A stretch of DNA of 7,002 nucleotides from Chloroflexota bacterium. GTDB lineage: Bacteria; Chloroflexota; Anaerolineae; J102. The notes beneath the pieces were generated by a model. The model worked only from the letters and a program-made list of their open reading frames with translations. It was not told the origin of the DNA and searched no databases. The translations under genes and the position numbers were made by a program. Shown here one piece after another: positions 6,358 through 7,002 of the stretch (positions are counted from its first letter, which is position 1; each line of letters starts with the position of its first letter). The stretch is taken from positions 1 through 7,002 of the forward strand of contig JAADFV010000268.1 in assembly GCA_013152695.1 (NCBI GenBank). The letters run 5' to 3'.

Positions 6358-7002
6358 ATGTATCTCCAAACCCAACCATCAACACACCCGCGCGCAGCAT
6401 GGAAAGAAAGACTGCTCTCCCTGGCGCTCAAAGCCGGGCTGATGCGCATCGGGCGTCAATTGTGGGAACGCTCCCTGACCGTTCTCAACTACCACCGCGT
6501 CACCGACCCCGACCGCCCCGATTTCGACGCCTTCAAACCCAACGTCAGCGCGCGCCCCAACGAATTCGCCCGTCAGATGGACTACCTGTCGCGCTGGTTC
6601 AACGTGGTCTCCCTGCGCGATGTCGTCGCCTGGCTGGACGGACGCCGGAGTCTGCCCCCTCACGCGGCCCTGATCACCTTCGACGACGGCTACCGCGACA
6701 ACCACACCTTCGCCTACCCCATCCTGCGCCGGCACAATTTCCCGGCGGTGATCTTCCTGACCACCGCACACATTGACAACGACATCCCCTTCTACTGGGA
6801 CTTGGCGGCCTACTGCTTCGCCCACACCCAACGCGACCGCATCCCCTTCCCCGACGGCGAAGAGCGCCGCTGGTCCGATGCGCGCCAGCGAGACCGGGTC
6901 AGCCGGGAATGGATCGAAACCATGAAGGTATTCCCCGAATCCGGGAAACAGGCGTGGGCCGAACGGCTGCCAGGCCTGCTGGACGTTTCCGTCCCCCGCG
7001 AC
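6358..7002 (+). CDS. Polysaccharide deacetylase, NodB/CE4 family (N-terminal part, truncated by window end)
   Basis: The frame opens with ATG directly after the TGA of the GT4 gene (TGAATG, no gap) and stays open for 215 codons to the window end. Residues 41-48 (TVLNYHRV) are the usual first strand of NodB-homology proteins. LITFDDGYRDN (105-115) is NodB motif 1, with the catalytic base and metal aspartates (D109, D110). It is followed by PAVIFLTT (129-136), the next strand. The metal-binding HxxxH motif would lie downstream and is not seen, which is normal for the longer CE4 variants with an insertion after the FLTT strand. CE4 enzymes remove N-acetyl groups from poly-N-acetylglucosamine, chitin-like oligomers or peptidoglycan. 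I see no signal peptide at this start, so it may act inside the cell or start elsewhere (an internal ATG lies at 6442). No strong ribosome binding site is present, which fits translational coupling. Its place in the operon suggests an amino-sugar polymer, but CE4-like proteins also occur in loci for other glycans. Confidence 0.85.
   Translation, partial: MYLQTQPSTHPRAAWKERLLSLALKAGLMRIGRQLWERSLTVLNYHRVTDPDRPDFDAFKPNVSARPNEFARQMDYLSRWFNVVSLRDVVAWLDGRRSLPPHAALITFDDGYRDNHTFAYPILRRHNFPAVIFLTTAHIDNDIPFYWDLAAYCFAHTQRDRIPFPDGEERRWSDARQRDRVSREWIETMKVFPESGKQAWAERLPGLLDVSVPRD

Noticed and set aside
6399..6776. 125-codon plus-strand frame and a 150-codon minus-strand frame at 6379-6831
   Set aside because: Both are out of frame with the deacetylase gene, which carries TFDDGY and runs open from 6358 to the window end.
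1..7002. tRNA, rRNA, CRISPR arrays, insertion sequences or transposase genes
   Set aside because: I saw no regularly spaced direct repeats, cloverleaf-like segments, terminal inverted repeats or transposase motifs.

Overview
The window looks like an exopolysaccharide synthesis and export locus of a free-living bacterium. The mix of a BcsB-like protein, a Wzz-type protein, GT2 and GT4 glycosyltransferases and a NodB-type deacetylase, together with moderately high GC, fits Chloroflexota (Anaerolineae-like) best. That placement is an inference from gene style; no taxonomic marker is present.

Layout: (1) 3-194, plus strand, the 3' end of an unrecognised gene. (2) 195-329, a convergent intergenic stretch with a perfect 18-bp stem hairpin (238-279), probably a shared terminator. 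(3) 330-2630, minus strand, a BcsB-like cellulose synthase subunit. (4) 2703-3815, minus strand, a Wzz chain-length-determinant domain fused to a degenerate GGDEF domain. (5) 3816-3941, an AT-rich divergent control region. (6) 3942-5159, plus strand, a membrane GT2 glycosyltransferase. (7) 5173-6357, plus strand, a cytosolic GT4 glycosyltransferase. (8) 6358 to the window end, plus strand, the N-terminal part of a polysaccharide deacetylase.

Proposed joint function (inference): the GT2 protein and the GT4 protein build a glycan. The BcsB-like and Wzz-like proteins handle passage through or away from the membrane and chain length. The deacetylase trims N-acetyl groups, if the polymer contains amino sugars. 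The most notable gene is the Wzz-GGDEF fusion. Its signature motif is SQLQF instead of GGDEF, so it should not make c-di-GMP. It does keep an RxxD motif exactly five residues before the signature position, which is the geometry of the c-di-GMP inhibitory site (I-site). The domain sits just after the second membrane helix, where many Wzz-type proteins carry a tyrosine kinase. The GT2 protein has no PilZ domain, so c-di-GMP control of this system may have moved from the synthase to the chain-length protein. This recalls the degenerate GGDEF receptor PelD, but on a different scaffold.

The two arms differ in base composition. Sampled 60-base lines in the minus-strand arm give 26-27 G+C, against 38-41 in the plus-strand arm, so the arms may have different histories.
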